Source: Candidatus Acetothermia bacterium JdFR-50
GTDB taxonomy: Bacteria > Bipolaricaulota > Bipolaricaulia > Bipolaricaulales > Bipolaricaulaceae
Assembly: GCA_002010365.1 (NCBI GenBank)
Contig: MTNL01000101.1
Span: 1 to 7,313 of the forward strand
Direction: 5' to 3'
Length of the DNA stretch: 7,313 nt
The position numbers were made by a program, and so were the translations under genes. Positions 5,487-7,313 of the stretch are shown here, piece after piece. The notes beneath the pieces were generated by a model. The model was given only the letters and a program-made list of their open reading frames with translations. It had not been told where the DNA came from and did no database searches. How positions within the stretch are numbered: position 1 is the first letter of the stretch; each line of letters begins with the position of its first letter.

Positions 5487-6905
5487 ATGGAGAGGCGAAA
5501 GGTGGGGATCCTCACCTTCTCCGATGGACGGGAGTCGGTACACCGCGAGGTGGAAATGACGAACCTCGAGTTTCAACGGCGACTGGCCGAGGCTCTGCGG
5601 GAGACGGGGGAAGTGGAACCGGTAGAGGGGCGGGAGATCGTGTGGACCGCGGAGCTGGCGCGCAACGAAGCTAAACGCCTGGCGGACTTGGGGTGCGAGG
5701 TCACCATTTTCAATTTCGCTGTGTGGAGCTTCCCGCATCTCGCCGTCATCGCGGCGAAGTTTGCCCCCGGTCCGTTCCTCCTTTTCTCCAACATCAACCC
5801 GAAATATCCGGGGATGGTGGGAATGCTCGCTTCGGCCGGGGCGCTGGACCAAGTGGGCGTCCCCCACGGGCGCCTCTTCGGCGACATCCGCGACGGGAAT
5901 GTGTTGCGGAAGGTCCTTGCTTTCCTCCGGGCCGCCTCGGCCATCAACCGCCTCCGGGGGGAGACCTTCGGTCTTTTCGGCGGCCGCCCCATGGGGATGT
6001 ATACTGCCGTTGCCAACGCCGACCAGTGGATGCGTCTCTTCGGGATCGACGTGGAGCACATCGACCAGTCGGAGATCATCCGCCGCGCGGGAACAGCCTC
6101 TGAGGAAGAAGTGGAACACGCCTTCAATTGGCTTTCCGAGAAGATCGGAAGGATTCGCTATGACGGAAAACAACTTACCCCCGAAAAGCTCAAGCTACAG
6201 ATCCGGAGCTACATTGCCGTGCGAGAGATGACAAGGGAATACGACCTGGACTTCCTCGGGATAAAGGCCCAACCCGAGCTCACCGACCACTTCGTCACCA
6301 TGGACCTGACCGAGGCCTTCCTCAACGATCCCTACGATTGGAACGGGAGAAAAGAGCCCATGGTGGCCGCCACGGAGGCGGACATGGACGGTGCCCTTAC
6401 CATGGAGATCCTCAAGCACATAAGCGGGGAGCCGGTCTTGTTCGCGGATCTTCGGCACTACGACGGGGAATTGGAGGCCTTCGATCTCTGCAACTCCGGA
6501 AACCACGCGACATATTACGCTGGACATTCCTGCGACCCCGACGTGAACTTGCCTCGGGTGGAGTTCTACCCCCAGGGCTTCTACTTCCCCGCCGGCGGGG
6601 CCGCGGTGCGCCACATCGCCGCCCCCGGGAAAGTGACCCTAGCCCGCCTCGCCCGTCGGGACGGTCGGTATTGGCTGGCCATCATTCCCGGGGAGTTCCT
6701 GGACCTCCCGCCCGAGGTAGCAGAAGAGAAGGCCGCCGCCACCCAGGTAGAATGGCCTCATGCCTTCGCCAAGCTCGAGGTAGAACCGGATGAGCTCCTT
6801 TCGGAATACGATTCCAACCACATCCACGGGGTCTACGGGGATTACGTTCAGGAGCTCATCTGGTTCGCGAAGCTCCTGAGGATCCCCTACCGGGTGTTCG
6901 CCTGA
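5487..6905 (+). CDS. L-fucose isomerase-like protein (aldose-ketose isomerase, COG2407 type)
   Basis: A 472-residue protein of the L-fucose/L-arabinose isomerase superfamily, which interconverts aldoses and ketoses using a bound divalent metal, usually manganese. The N-terminal half is Rossmann-like, with KVGILTFSDGR at 5-15, FLLFSNINPKYPGMVG at 97-112 and a glycine-rich FGLFGGRPMGMY at 161-172. The C-terminal half holds the expected metal-site pattern: Glu297 in TEADMDGA, Asp321 in ADLRHYD and a histidine in SNHIHG (443-448; His445 or His447). These correspond by position and context to the Glu, Asp and His ligands of E. coli FucI, by memory rather than alignment. At 472 residues it is clearly shorter than E. 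coli FucI (about 590), so it belongs to the shorter, diverse fucose-isomerase-like group, whose substrates include several pentoses and 6-deoxyhexoses. The substrate cannot be named. The kinase on the opposite strand is a natural next step for its ketose product. Confidence 0.88.
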   Translation: MERRKVGILTFSDGRESVHREVEMTNLEFQRRLAEALRETGEVEPVEGREIVWTAELARNEAKRLADLGCEVTIFNFAVWSFPHLAVIAAKFAPGPFLLFSNINPKYPGMVGMLASAGALDQVGVPHGRLFGDIRDGNVLRKVLAFLRAASAINRLRGETFGLFGGRPMGMYTAVANADQWMRLFGIDVEHIDQSEIIRRAGTASEEEVEHAFNWLSEKIGRIRYDGKQLTPEKLKLQIRSYIAVREMTREYDLDFLGIKAQPELTDHFVTMDLTEAFLNDPYDWNGRKEPMVAATEADMDGALTMEILKHISGEPVLFADLRHYDGELEAFDLCNSGNHATYYAGHSCDPDVNLPRVEFYPQGFYFPAGGAAVRHIAAPGKVTLARLARRDGRYWLAIIPGEFLDLPPEVAEEKAAATQVEWPHAFAKLEVEPDELLSEYDSNHIHGVYGDYVQELIWFAKLLRIPYRVFA

Positions 6906-7313
6906 GAGAGCCGTGTGAGCCGGTGGAACTCAGGGGCCAGGGCGGAATACAGCCGCCGATAAACTCCGTAATATCGCTCGTAGATTTCCTGCCTCTCGGG
7001 ATCGGGGAGTATGGGATCGGTGAGGGAGATCCAAGCCCGCACCGTCTGGGGGTCCTCCACTAGCCCCGTGGCCAGGCCCACAAGCAGAGCATCGGCAAGC
7101 GGCGCCCCCACGCCTCCCCGTAAGGCCCGAATGGGACGCCCGGTGACGTCGGCGATGATCTGGAGCCAAAGCTTGGACTGCGCCACTCCTCCGACCACCA
7201 CCGTTTCCTCGGATATGTGAAGCCCGATTTTCACCCCGGTCTCGATGGCTTGTCGCAACGAGAAGGCGGCCGCTTCTAATAGGGACCGGAAAAGATGGGC
7301 ACGGGTATGGGAG
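6887..7313 (-). CDS. FGGY-family carbohydrate kinase, C-terminal part (5' end outside window)
   Basis: Reading right to left from the window edge, 141 residues are open down to TAG at 6887-6889. The start and the N-terminal sugar-binding domain lie beyond base 7313; the TTG at 7256-7258 is internal, because the frame upstream still matches the family (RAHLFRSLLEAAAFSLRQAI). The region is the C-terminal, ATP-binding FGGY_C domain. The landmarks are VVVGGVAQSKLWLQIIADV (the GG..S..W.Q pattern), GAPLADALLVG and a terminal YERYYGVYRRLY helix. Such kinases phosphorylate ketoses or polyols such as xylulose, ribulose or fuculose with ATP in the cytoplasm. The last part does not tell which sugar. It is convergent with the isomerase gene and overlaps it by 19 bp (6887-6905). 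It therefore belongs to another transcript, probably of the same or a related pathway. Confidence 0.9.
   Translation of the reverse strand, partial: SHTRAHLFRSLLEAAAFSLRQAIETGVKIGLHISEETVVVGGVAQSKLWLQIIADVTGRPIRALRGGVGAPLADALLVGLATGLVEDPQTVRAWISLTDPILPDPERQEIYERYYGVYRRLYSALAPEFHRLTRLSQANTR

Noticed and set aside
5466..5489. ATG at 5466 as start of the isomerase
   Set aside because: It would place the strong AAAGGAGGA ribosome site inside the coding sequence; ATG 5487 has ideal spacing and gives an N-terminus beginning MERRKVGIL.
5406..6173. A 255-codon minus-strand open frame opposite the isomerase gene
   Set aside because: The plus-strand isomerase is recognisable across the whole region; the antisense frame has no family features and no convincing ribosome site.

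Overview
This is a GC-rich bacterial window holding most of one plus-strand sugar-use operon, followed by the 3' end of a convergent sugar kinase gene. Bacterial origin is shown by strong Shine-Dalgarno sites, GTG starts, ATGA stop/start overlaps and a rho-independent-type hairpin. The proteins look like those of free-living heterotrophs that use CUT1-type ABC sugar importers. An uncultured or thermophilic lineage (Bipolaricaulota-, Thermotogota- or Chloroflexota-like) would fit the general flavour of the sequences, but this cannot be settled from the window.

Layout. Bases 1-430 encode the C-terminal part of a LacI/GalR-type repressor whose start lies off the left edge. It overlaps a DapA/NanA-family class I aldolase or lyase (427-1398). 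Next comes a secreted CUT1 sugar-binding protein (1408-2670). A strong hairpin with a T tract (2685-2719) separates it from two MalF/MalG-type permeases (2727-3629 and 3626-4450). Two bases after the second permease begins a cytoplasmic BNR/Asp-box beta-propeller protein of the sialidase-like group (4453-5469). An L-fucose isomerase-like protein (5487-6905) follows immediately. On the minus strand, the C-terminal 141 residues of an FGGY carbohydrate kinase (6887-7313) end tail-to-tail with the isomerase, overlapping it by 19 bp. All seven plus-strand genes overlap or nearly touch, so they probably form one transcript. There is no gene-free stretch over 300 bases; the only real intergenic space is 2671-2726.

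How the genes may work together. The binding protein and the two permeases would import a sugar or oligosaccharide, using an ATPase encoded elsewhere because none is present here. The propeller protein has no signal peptide and could process the imported compound inside the cell. The isomerase and kinase would then convert an aldose to a phosphorylated ketose, while the DapA-family enzyme would cleave or form a 2-keto acid. The LacI-type regulator would sense the sugar. The mix of a sialidase-like protein and a NanA/DapA-like lyase superficially suggests sialic acid use. The active-site signatures (His in place of the sialidase RIP-motif Arg; YDIPGTT in the lyase) and the presence of a fucose-isomerase-like enzyme plus an FGGY kinase argue against the standard sialate pathway. 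The substrate is therefore open.

The most distinctive non-coding feature is the 2675-2729 junction. The only good Shine-Dalgarno sequence for the first permease lies upstream of the hairpin, and folding the hairpin would bring it to about 10 nt from the ATG.
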